A DNA stretch of 64,000 nt from Paulownia fortunei (Eukaryota; Streptophyta; Magnoliopsida; Lamiales; Paulowniaceae): contig CM033107.1 in NCBI GenBank assembly GCA_019321725.1, positions 19,955,445 through 20,019,444 on the forward strand, written 5' to 3'. A program made the position numbers and the translations under genes. A model generated the notes under the pieces. That model had not been told where the DNA came from and searched no databases. It saw only the letters and a list, made by a program, of their open reading frames with translations. Positions within the stretch are counted from its first letter, which is position 1. Every line of letters begins with the position of its first letter. Shown piece after piece: positions 1 through 9,989 of the stretch.

Positions 1-740
1 TGAAACCTACTGTCATGGATAAAACATCACATATATTTCGAGATTTACTGTAGAATAAAGACTTCAACAAAAATTCCTTTGTAAGAAAGAAGAGAAAAGC
101 ATAAACTTCTTCAATCTGGAATAATGTGAGGTGGGGCAATTGAATAATTGATATTGTACAAATACGAATATATGAACTTTGATGGTGGCTTAGAGGAATA
201 AAGGGAAAGAAGAAGGGCTTCTAATTAAATTCGTGAAAACCCTGCGGTCATGACCGTTGATATTGGCGTATAGCAACATGCGAACAGGAGATTCGTGAAG
301 CAGAGACATTAAGTTGATTTATGTGGGGAACAGAGACAGACATGCCGATTGCCAATATCCGCAAAAGAACTTATAAAAAGGCTTTCGGAATCAGGAAGCC
401 TTTTCTTAGCTCAATTTCATAAAATTTTCTCAAGTCCGTATACCCCCAAACAGCACCTTGCTGACACACTCTGCCCGACATACACAGACACACAGTACAA
501 GCACTTCTCACTCTCTCTCTCTCTCCATTCTCTCTTTCTCTCGGAGCTCGAGAGAGAGAGGCCCTTGTCTTTCTGTCCAGAGAGACGTTGTAAAAAGAAC
601 GTTGCAAGAGTGGTACAAATTCTTTATCAAAATTTGAATCAAGAAAAGTTAAGAAGCATAGAGAGAATAAAGGTACTTCAAACCTTCAAAGATAGTGGGA
701 GGTTTTGTTCTCTCAAGGCTACACAGTAACTGGAGAGCAA
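1..740 (+). promoter_or_regulatory. Upstream region and 5' UTR of the glucanase gene
   Basis: No gene is seen here apart from the leader of the downstream glucanase gene. The leader contains a CT-rich tract (about 508-542) followed at once by a GA-rich tract (about 546-561), with a near-palindromic GAGCTC core at 544-549, so the transcript could fold into a CT/GA hairpin. Such tracts near plant transcription starts are typical targets of GAGA-binding BPC factors, but that role is inferred. No clear TATA box was identified, so the start of transcription is not fixed. Open frames crossing this stretch lack any recognisable protein feature. Confidence 0.45.
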
Positions 741-3700
741 ATGGGGAATGGCTTTGTAATCATCTTTTCTAGTTTTCAGCTGCTCATGCTTCTTGGTATG
801 TGCCCACATTCCAATTTCTCTGTCTTTTGTGTGTGTGTGTTTGTGTGTTCGGTGTAAATATAATATCTGAGTACATTTTGACAGTGTTTCTTGCAAATGG
901 TGTTATGATACTTTGAGGCTTTGAACTATGGAGTATAACAGAGTCTTTTCTGTTTCTTGGCTTTGGCCACCCACCTAAAATTGATTCTCTGCTAAAGTAG
1001 CAAAGCTTTTCTTGATAGATACGTTTTTCTTGAAGTTTCATCATTGTTAACAAATTTGATTTTGTTTTTTCTTGGGCGTCTATTTCATTTGTACCACATT
1101 GGAATGTCAGCTGTATGCCTCTTTTGCTTTTTTCAATTTGCTTCTTTCTGGGCTTCTTGTGTAAATGCTTTCTTCGAAGTACTCATTTTCCTAAGTTAAA
1201 CCAGCAGATCTCTATCTTTTCCTAAACTTACTTTGTTGAGTAACTAAAAAATGGCATGTACTTAATTATTTTGGTTCTTTTTACATTGTTCTGTCCATTA
1301 TTGTTCCGACAATTTAGTCATAGGATTATTTCACATAGTATGTGACAGTGTGGGGAATTTATTCAAGTGGGGATACTTTAAATAAATCTTTGCTGTCATA
1401 GTGGTGGAAACTACCATGTGTTGAGGATATATTCTTATAAGTAGGGCACCCAGTTATTCAGTATTCAGATTGCATTAATTGATGAAATGTGGACAAAAAC
1501 AATGTGACATTATGGTCTGTGACAGTGGTGACATTGCAATCTATCCGTTGTCCTTCTTTTGAATTTCTCTGTTGTACTCTGCCAAAGTTCATAGAATGAA
1601 CATATTCTCCAAGTAAATGATAGTGAGGATGAAATTATACTTTTGTATCTTCTGTTATGGTTGCTGACAAACGTATTCTTGCCTGTTGATGTACACATGT
1701 TAACTTTTTACTTAGCAAACTGACCTTTATGATGATTCACCATAATGGTAGAGATTCAATAGGTTATATACTTCCCTTATATCCAAATGATTCAATAGGT
1801 TATTGTTCATGGTCTTCATCCTCTATCGGATTCGGAAGTGCTAATATGAATTAGAATGGTCATATCTCAAGAATTTTAATTACAAATTATGCATAATAAT
1901 TTTGTAGGAAATCTTCTTCCAATTACTTTCTGTTGAATGTAATTTCATGTTTCAGAATGCACTTGACAAACAATCTACACAGAAAGTCTTAAATGGGGTT
2001 TCTATTTTCTCATAGCTTACAAAGATTTGAACCGTCAAAATTTTCTCATATAATCCACCATCATTCTGTTAAAAAAATCATGTTAGAATTTAGCATATAC
2101 AAAGATGCTGGGTTTTTTAACAAAATATTTAAAAAATTAAAAAAAATTCAAAATACCATAAAATTAAATCATTTACCAAAATATAGCAAAGTGTTACAGC
2201 CGGTAACGCTTTCTATTGATCTTCCTTTTTTTTTTTATATAAAAAAACTCCACAAAAGGCGTTACACTTGATAACGTCTTCTGATTAATAATTTTTTTTT
2301 CTAGTGGAAAAGTTTTACACTTTCTTAGAATTCTTTTTATTTTTTTAATTTTGTGAAAGTGTTATACGCAATACCATTTTTACATTATTTTTTATTGCAA
2401 TTTGTTTTCCATCGGGGAAGCGTTACACGAGTTAACACTTTTCCTTTTTTTTTTTTTTAAAGTTGGAAAGCATTACATGGCCTAAATCTCTCCCAAGTTT
2501 TTATGAAGGCGTTACTTTAAGTAACATCTTTTACTTCATTCCATTTTTTTTTTTGCGAAAGCGTTAAACTAACGGTTTCACTTTAATTATTTGTAATAAG
2601 AACGCCAAAGCGTTATATATGCTTTCCATTTTGTATTTTCTTGGAACTATGAAGGCTCGGAATTTTTTTAAGCCACTAATTACACAAGTTGACGAAGTGT
2701 TGCACATTTTTTGTTGGAATTAAGAAGGTTATGTTTTTTTCATAGTTTCTAGGTTGATGGTTTATGGCATTGTTTTGAAAATTGGACCGGACCAGAGCGG
2801 CCGGTTCAACTGGGAACCGGAGGTCGGTCCGGTTAAGGGTATAAAACTGGAAATCCAGTTTCACCGGTCAAATCGGCCAAAATCGATCTTTTTTTTTTTT
2901 TAAAGTTGGAAAGCATTACATGGCCTAAATCTCTCCCAAGTTTTTATGAAGGCGTTACTTTAAGTAACATCTTTTACTTCATTCCATTTTTTTTTTTGCG
3001 AAAGCGTTAAACTAACGGTTTCACTTTAATTATTTGTAATAAGAACGCCAAAGCGTTATATATGCTTTCCATTTTGTATTTTCTTGGAACTATGAAGGCT
3101 CGGAATTTTTTTAAGCCACTAATTACACAAGTTGACGAAGTGTTGCACATTTTTTGTTGGAATTAAGAAGGTTATGTTTTTTTCATAGTTTCTAGGTTGA
3201 TGGTTTATGGCATTGTTTTGAAAATTGGACCGGACCAGAGCGGCCGGTTCAACTGGGAACCGGAGGTCGGTCCGGTTAAGGGTATAAAACTGGAAATCCA
3301 GTTTCACCGGTCAAATCGGCCAAAATCGATCTTTTTTTATTTTTTAAAATGTTTAAATTTGATATTTTGTTATATTTATGTGGTTATTTGGATTTTGTGT
3401 TTTGTTAGATTTTTTTTAGATAGTTATTTATTTTTTTTACATTTAAAATGTATTACATAATACTCAATCTATTATATTATTATTTTACATAATATAATAA
3501 GAAAATATAATTAATTTTCATTAGACCGGTCCGACTGGTTGAACCACTAATCATTAGCAAGACCAGTTTGGTCACCGGTTCGTTTATGAAAACACTGGTT
3601 TATGGAAATACTTTTATAAATTAATGCACTAAATTATTCATAGTTTATTCCACCAAATCTAATAGAATATCAAAATGAATATGTTATATTCGAAATATTC

Positions 3701-6700
3701 TATTATACAAATTAAAAAATTAGTCAAATTAACGTATCTTATACAAAACATTTGAGATAAACATGACAAGTTATAGCACCCTAATAATGCCCTCTACTGC
3801 CACGTAGTGCCTCTATGTGCACGTAGTGCCTCTATGTGGTCGTCCATGACCCCTCTAACTCTGCATCCCTCTGTGTGTGCACGAGTAACATAGTAATGTT
3901 GGATCAACTTGTGTTTCATTATCTACATAAGTATCTTGCCAATTCGATGAAGTCGTCGAACTCAACTCCACATGATCATGATACCCTCATTGCTATCGTC
4001 CTCATTGCTGGCAATGCTATTGTGGAGACATTAAACTTCAGAAGTAGAGGTACATATCCTGGTGTTAGCTCCAGGACCAGATCAAGGTCACCAGGGGATA
4101 TCATTTTAGTTTGGTCTTAGTTCAAAATCATAAACACTACACAACTTCTCACTTTTAGGTATAATATAATTTGATTGTTGGATGAAGGATCCAGTGATAT
4201 GCACTGTGTTGGCATATTGTTATTTTTTATCTTGGTTGATCAGAAGTCAAAGTAATGATATGAGATCATATTATATGAACATTGGAGATGCATAATCGTG
4301 GTAGTTCTTTTCCTTTTCATGAATAAGTTGACTTTTTTCTGCAACAAGTTCTGAAACTAGCTGTTTCATGAATCATTGTTCTTACAGAGTCATTCAAAGT
4401 GCATGCGGAAATATATTTGGCTTAAATGATGTAAATATCAATATTGGCAACTTAACAGCATAATCTCTGACCACATCAAAATGGTTTCCAGAGCTGTGGA
4501 ATGCAAAAATTCAGTCTAAGCAATACTCTTCTGACAATCTGCTTTGTACATAAACGACTTTTCAATGAATCTGTTCTAAGACACACAAGGCTCAAGCTAT
4601 ATAACATGCTGATATGAGTGACAGCTTACTCTAGTTGTGTATTAGTATGAAACACACTTTTGGGAATTGCATACTTTTTCAGTCGAATTAGAGCTTAACC
4701 AATAGGTTTTAGAAATTTTGCATGCTTGTTAGACTTGAGTACTCATAATTTTTACGCTCGATACATGCCTGGCTGATGAATGGCTTCGCATATGATGTCT
4801 TCGTATTAAGATTTACTGCTATTTGTGTGATAGGTATCTGCAGAGGTGGCAAAATTGGAGTATGCTATGGAAGAAATGCTGATGATCTACCCACCCCAGA
4901 TAAAGCCGTGCAGCTGATCCAACTTCACAAAATTAAATATGTAAGAATATATGACTCCAATATCCAGGTTCTCAAGGCATTTGCAAATACAGGAATTGAA
5001 CTCATGATTGGAATCCCCAACTCAGACTTGTTAGCGTTCTCTCAATTCCAATCAAATGCTGATACGTGGTTAAAAAATAGCATTCTTCCATACTATCCAG
5101 CCACAAAAATCACTTACATAACTGTTGGTGCTGAAGTCACTGAAGCTCCCAACAATGTCTCCGCGTTGGTAGTTCCTGCAATGCAAAATGTCTTAACTTC
5201 TCTGAGAAAAGCTGCTCTTCATAAGAAGATTAAAGTCTCTAGTACCCATTCCTTGGGTGTTTTGTCCCGGTCATTCCCACCTTCTGCAGGGGCTTTCAAC
5301 AGTAAACATGCTTTCTTTCTGAGACCGTTGTTAGAATTCCTTGCTGAGAATCAGTCACCATTTATGGTTAACATATACCCTTACTATGCCTATAGGGATT
5401 CCTCAAGCAATGTGTCGCTAGACTATGCTCTGTTTGAGTCCTCATCTGAAGTTATTGATCCAAATACTGGTTTGCTATACACAAACATGTTCGATGCTCA
5501 GATTGACGCAATTAATTTTGCCCTCATGGCTTTGAATTTCAGAACTATTGAGATTATGGTCACTGAGACAGGATGGCCTTCTAAAGGATCCCCAAAGGAG
5601 ACTGCTGCTACTCCAGATAATGCACAAACTTATAACACAAATCTGATCCGTCATGTCATCAATGATACTGGTACTCCTGCAAAGCCAGGAGAGGACATAG
5701 ATACGTACATCTTTTCATTGTTCAATGAGAATAGGAAGCCCGGTATGGAATCTGAGAGGAATTGGGGTCTATTTTTTCCTGACCAGACAAGTGTGTACAA
5801 CATTGATTTCACTGGAAGGGGTGCTGTGGACATGACTACAGACACAAACATCACCAGTTCAAATGGAACATGGTGCATTGCATCAACCACTGCTTCTGAA
5901 GCTGATCTTCAGAATGGCCTAAATTGGGCCTGTGGTCCTGGAAATGTTGACTGCTCTGCTATTCAGCCGAGCCAGCCTTGTTTTGAGCCTGATAACCTGG
6001 CATCTCATGCATCTTATGCATTCAACAGTTACTACCAGCAGAATGGAGCTACTGATATTGCTTGTAGTTTTGGAGGAGCAGGGGTCAGAACAAACAAGAA
6101 CCCAAGTATGTACATAAAGCTTCTGGTCATGCTGACTCGCAAATAGTTCATAATCTTATCTGCAATTTAATGCACGCATGCATATAAATCATGAACACAT
6201 ACACACATACATATAAATCATGAAAGGTCAGATTTGGACAAAATAGGTTGCAAGTTGTGACTGCAATTATTCAATCATATGCAGCGCTCTCTGCGACCAC
6301 CCCTAATTTTATGCATCTGCCTTTTTCATTTAAAGTTCAGATGGGGGATATTGAGCTGCATTTATGAAAATTTCTCTTGCTTGCAGTTCTGTTTTTTTGT
6401 AAAACATATTATTTTGTTTTATGCAGGCTACGACCCCCCCTAGTTTTATGCATCTGCCTTTTTCATTTAAAGTTCAGATGGGGATATTGAGCTGCATTTA
6501 TGAAAATTTCTCTTGCTTGCTGTCTTTTGTAAAACATAAAAGTGACCAATTACTATCAGGATGTGTTTAAAGAGTAAAGTTCCAGAGACTCCTGAAAACT
6601 TACCTCCCTTATTCTGTTTTATGCAGGCTATGACAACTGCATGTACATGACATTCGGGTATAGAATATTTCAATTAATCAGTTATTCAAAATTTAAGCAT

Positions 6701-6877
6701 TAGCACTCATTGACTTCTATAACTGAACTTTTCTTGGATTTGCAACACAAATTCCACAGGACCAACAAAACTGCTGCAGCTAATGCAACGAGTCCTTCAA
6801 AATCTTCATCATCTCTACAAGCAGTATCCATGTGCATTCTGGGTTGCCTGCTGATGGCTTCATTTACATTCCTGTAA
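741..6877 (+). CDS. Glucan endo-1,3-beta-glucosidase, GH17 with X8/CBM43 domain and GPI anchor signal (4 exons)
   Basis: Predicted beta-1,3-glucanase that cleaves callose-type glucan at the cell surface or plasmodesmata. Exons are 741-795, 4834-6105, 6627-6657 and 6760-6877; all introns are GT-AG, phases agree, and the total is 1476 nt, or 491 residues. Exon 1 encodes a hydrophobic signal peptide starting MGNGFVIIF; the ATG at 741 is chosen because it supplies that peptide. The frame also runs upstream of exon 2 to 4776, but that would lack a signal peptide. The GH17 domain spans about residues 24-342. The likely acid/base is Glu119 in VGAEVT (most family members have VGNE) and the nucleophile is Glu263 in VTETGWPSKG. 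The X8 domain (about 365-450) has six cysteines at 366, 385, 392, 401, 429 and 447; the last lies in the 31-nt exon 3. Exon 4 encodes a Ser/Ala-rich stretch and a hydrophobic tail (about 472-491), as in GPI-anchored proteins. Intron 1 is 4 kb. Which Arabidopsis paralogue is closest was not determined. Confidence 0.93.
2190..2640. repeat. Cluster of GCGTTAC / GTAACGC palindromic repeats in intron 1
   Basis: About eight copies of a motif like AAAGCGTTACAC, often followed within 4-8 bases by its inverted form (for example 2191-2213, 2254-2281, 2415-2443, 2505-2531, 2555-2580, 2602-2626). They are spaced roughly 50-75 bp apart and separated by long T runs. Arrays of short direct and inverted repeats resemble the subterminal repeats of CACTA (En/Spm) transposons, but the CACTA end sequence was not found, so the class is only suggested. 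Part of the cluster is repeated again within the 443-bp duplication that follows. Confidence 0.5.
2446..3331. repeat. 443-bp tandem duplication in intron 1
   Basis: Two adjacent units, 2446-2888 and 2889-3331, look identical over the stretches compared base by base. Each starts in a T run and ends in AAAATCGATC. The unit includes the right part of the GCGTTAC cluster and the first 121 bases of the hAT-like element, so the duplication is younger than that insertion. The lack of visible differences suggests a recent event or gene conversion, or an assembly artefact. Confidence 0.9.
3211..3597. mobile_element. hAT-like non-autonomous element (MITE), 387 bp
   Basis: The element is flanked on both sides by the 8-bp direct repeat gtttatgg (3203-3210 and 3598-3605), the target duplication length typical of hAT transposons. 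The left end reads CATTGTTTTGAAAA and the right end, reversed and complemented, CAGTGTTTTCATAA. Both then run into CCGGTT/GGACCGG-rich subterminal sequence in opposite orientation. The centre is A+T rich and has no coding capacity. A truncated copy of the left end (2768-2888) exists because of the tandem duplication. Confidence 0.8.
6290..6545. repeat. Imperfect 137-bp tandem duplication in intron 2 of the glucanase gene
   Basis: The block starting at about 6291 (tgcgaccacccctaattttatg...) is repeated at about 6428 (ctacgacccccc...). Both copies share the tgcatctgcctttttcattt and gagctgcatttatgaaaatt segments. The junction carries the sequence gttttatgcaggctacgac, which closely mimics the true exon 3 acceptor at 6626. 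Confidence 0.8.
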
Positions 6878-8805
6878 CATTTGAGCTACTGAAAAATCAT
6901 GCTTCTGGATGAAGAAGATTTTCTCTCGTGGATGACAGCTTCAGAGACCACCCGTGACAAGCAAGAAAGGCACTTCATATATAAGTTGCATACGGGAAGT
7001 GTTTCGATTATATAGCTATCAAGCCCCGCAATTTTTGACTAAAACCAAGAAATCATGTATGTTATAAGCTTTAGCTAGGTTCTTTTCAAGGATGAGAGCA
7101 TACAGAAGACCGAATTGTATGCTTGAGAATTTAAATTTCACTAGTTATAATGGAAATTGTATGCTTGAGAAATTAAATTTGAGTTGCAATGAACCCATAA
7201 ACCTGTGTAATGAGCTTTCAGTTTTATCATATTTATATTGAGTGAGGTTATTGCAACTTTCTGAAGTGCTTGCAAACCCTCATAGTCTGCTCAAATTAAG
7301 AAGAAATGCAAATTTTGGAATGGACCCAAAGGAGAAGGAGAGCACAAAGTCCCTTATCATCATTCATCTTATCTAGCTGATGAATACTGGAAAATGGATT
7401 GGGGTTAACTTCACTCTGGCCAGTTAGGTAGGGTATTTTTACTTGTCACCTTAGTGATAATTGCTCGAGCTCCTCAGAGCTTTTGTGCTTGCATCTTGAA
7501 ATAGTAAGTGCTCTTGTGAATTAAGGGGTGCTGCATTGGAAAAACTACTATATAATTTGCTTGAGGGATGAATGTTGATCTAGTTTACGGTTTACACAAC
7601 TGTTGTATCTTGTTATATCTTGAGACCAGTGGAGGAGATTCAAGATTCTCCGTGTTTCACATTTGATCGCTTAGAGATGCATACAAAAATAGCATGTATT
7701 AGTAATAAATGATTTAGCAACCAACTCTTCCAATCCATGTCCAAGAGCACCTATAAAACAAAGAAATACGAGCATGTACCAAGAATAAATGATCCAGCAA
7801 TCAACTTCTCTATTCCACATACAAGAACACTTACAAAACAAGGGGTTAAATATGTTAGAAGTTGTTCAATTAAAATTATTCAATACTTAAGTCAGTGAAT
7901 GTTTTTAAAATAATGTGATATGTACATTAAAAAAAATAAAAATCTTATATACTAAACAAGATAATAAGATAATAAGATAATAATAAAAGAGAAGGATTAA
8001 CCTTTTTCATATAACCATCCATCAAGGCAAGTTAACCACTAAACAAATAATTTAATTAAGGTAGGACTTACTTTCCTTATCCCTCACTTAGTAAGATCAA
8101 CTGGACTTCTGTTTGGATGATAGGGTTTCTGGACAATAACCTTTCAATGCAAGGGTTCATATCCAAGTCAGCCAAGATCAATCTATCTAAATTTGACATG
8201 CTCTATTAGTTGAGATCCGCCCAAGAGCTACGCAATTTATGTTAAATCTTAACAACCGTTTCCATATTAAAAACCATAATCACCCTTAAGAATGAACTAC
8301 ATGGGCTCAAGCTCATTAACAATCCAGAAGTCACACTCAGCCCAGATCCATGGGCCCAATTGGCGACCACTGAGGTTTGAAAAAGATTCTGTTCCGGATT
8401 ACAAATATGGGTAGAAAAATGGAGCAAAAGATAGATTCTCTTGCACTGACCAATCTTTACACTATGCCAGTTGGTCATACGAATTGTTCGTCAACATTTC
8501 TTGATAATGTATAACAAATTGTTCTTGAATATCTTTGCTTCCAATTATCTCGTTACTTCTTTTCGTTGTGAAGACCAAATCTGTGAGCTCACATCCCAGG
8601 ACATTGAACCCAGGCCTAATTCACTTAAAGAAGCAGAAAATTGGAGGTGATATTGAAAACCCTTCTGGTGGTATTCGATTCAGTGGCAAGCAAATTCAGA
8701 ACCATTCATGATTTAACCAATAAAGATAAAAAAAAGGTTGAGAACCATTGTATCAAACCAATTTCATAGGGACGGATAATTATATTCATGCATATGATTA
8801 TGACA
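6878..8805. other. Glucanase 3' UTR, then no recognisable gene
   Basis: The first 200-300 bases are presumably the 3' UTR. A short imperfect tandem repeat of about 83 bp lies at 7683-7848 (shared aataaatgat.cagcaa.caac and acttataaaacaa-like segments), and a gataataagataataa microsatellite lies near 7960-7985. Small open frames around 8240-8480 have no recognisable features. Nothing else can be supported. Confidence 0.4.
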
Positions 8806-9240
8806 TGATGGACCAGAATATAATATTAAGGACATTGATGTTACCACACCTAAATTAAGGCCAATAGCTAAATCAAGTTGGGTGGGACCTTAAGGTTCAT
8901 ACACACCTAGGATAATATCCACTCTCCTTTTGTCCTTGGATTCAATTATGAATACTCCAGTTATGTTCTATTTTGATAAATACCCTTTAGCTCAGGGGGA
9001 ATATTTGGAGGAGGCGATTCCTACCATCAAGTCTTCCACACTACTCTCTCGAACAGAGTTCGGGCATGGTTCAACCAACTATCCACCAATATCGACATTG
9101 AATTTCGAGCAGTTGGCTCAACACTTTCTATATCACTTCTCCATCAACAAAAAGTACCCCAAGACTACCTCTTGTACATCGTTGCTCAAGATGGTGAATG
9201 CTGAGATAATACATCCAACGATCCACAGGAGCAATGAGTA
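8806..9240 (+). repeat. LTR-like relic, Tat type
   Basis: Begins TGATGG and contains an A+T-rich stretch ending in a degraded promoter-like sequence (tcaattatgaatactccag), similar in order and wording to segments at 43330-43740 and at 48348-48661. The latter is a Tat-type LTR with a primer site. The frame that is open across 8930-9241 has no domain and is best read as LTR sequence. No target duplication was found. Confidence 0.35.
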
Positions 9241-9289
9241 GCCCATGTCAACCACAAGCTGCTGGAAAAATAATGCAGAAGAACCTTAG

Positions 9290-9890
9290 ACTTGAGAGGT
9301 TAATGAGTGACTAACAAAGAATCTGACACCTATCTACATGAATAAGATAATCTCCTATGTTTTTTTATAATTTTTACCTTGGAAGTCTTTTACCAAGGCT
9401 GAAAAAAACTTAGAAAAGGGTTTTTTAATATCATCGTTGACTCATGTAACTAGGAACAGACACATAACTATTAGATTAATTGAGTTTCGACTAATAATCC
9501 ATACTTTAAGTCAAATTAAAAAATTAGTTGATAGAAGGACCATACTCATGTAGTACCCATAATACTAAAGGTTGTTACTTTATCTAAATTTAGGTTTTCA
9601 TGGTGTGTTACTAGATGCTAACCATGATTGATGAGTTTTTAGGTTAATTCTAAGAGGATTGATTAATTAAAATAGGTAATAGGAGTAATTCTAATTATTC
9701 AATTAAGCCACGAGAGTTGTGAGTCCACTATTAGTTATTGGTGAATTGAAGGGGTTACATGTTAGCTTGAACAAATTCAGTTTTTGCTAAGACAAATAAT
9801 CCAGATGTTGGATTAAGTAACAAAATTAATATAATTAATTAATTTATTGGGATCTAATTAATTCAAGGCCAAGTTACATGATTAAATTAA
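9290..9890 (+). repeat. Partial Copia-type LTR relic
   Basis: The segment parallels the 5' LTR of the Copia element at about 20290-20850 block by block: taatgagtg..taacaaag, gaatctcctatgtttt, ttaatccat..ctaaactcaa-like, then ttgacggaagg-like and the ttaattaatta-rich stretch. It is diverged and truncated at both ends. Confidence 0.55.
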
Positions 9891-9989
9891 TTTTTTCCTC
9901 AATATAATGTAAATTTCAAAGGATTGATATCTATATGGACTGATGAGATCTGTTATCTAAATATTTATTTATATATCGTCCATAACTTT

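Noticed and set aside
349..729. Open frame of 126 codons upstream of the glucanase
   Set aside because: It crosses the CT/GA tracts and leader, has no recognisable domain, and overlaps the likely 5' UTR.
2676..3307. Two identical 62-codon frames on the - strand
   Set aside because: They are the two copies of one stretch of the 443-bp duplication and are not conserved proteins.
3836..4120. Open frame of 94 codons in the glucanase intron
   Set aside because: No known domain and no splice signals linking it to anything; most likely repeat-derived intron sequence.
4776..6146. A single-exon glucanase frame of 456 residues
   Set aside because: It has no signal peptide, and its ends are intron sequence. 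Splice sites at 4833/4834 and 6105/6106 give a better protein with signal peptide, complete X8 domain and GPI signal.
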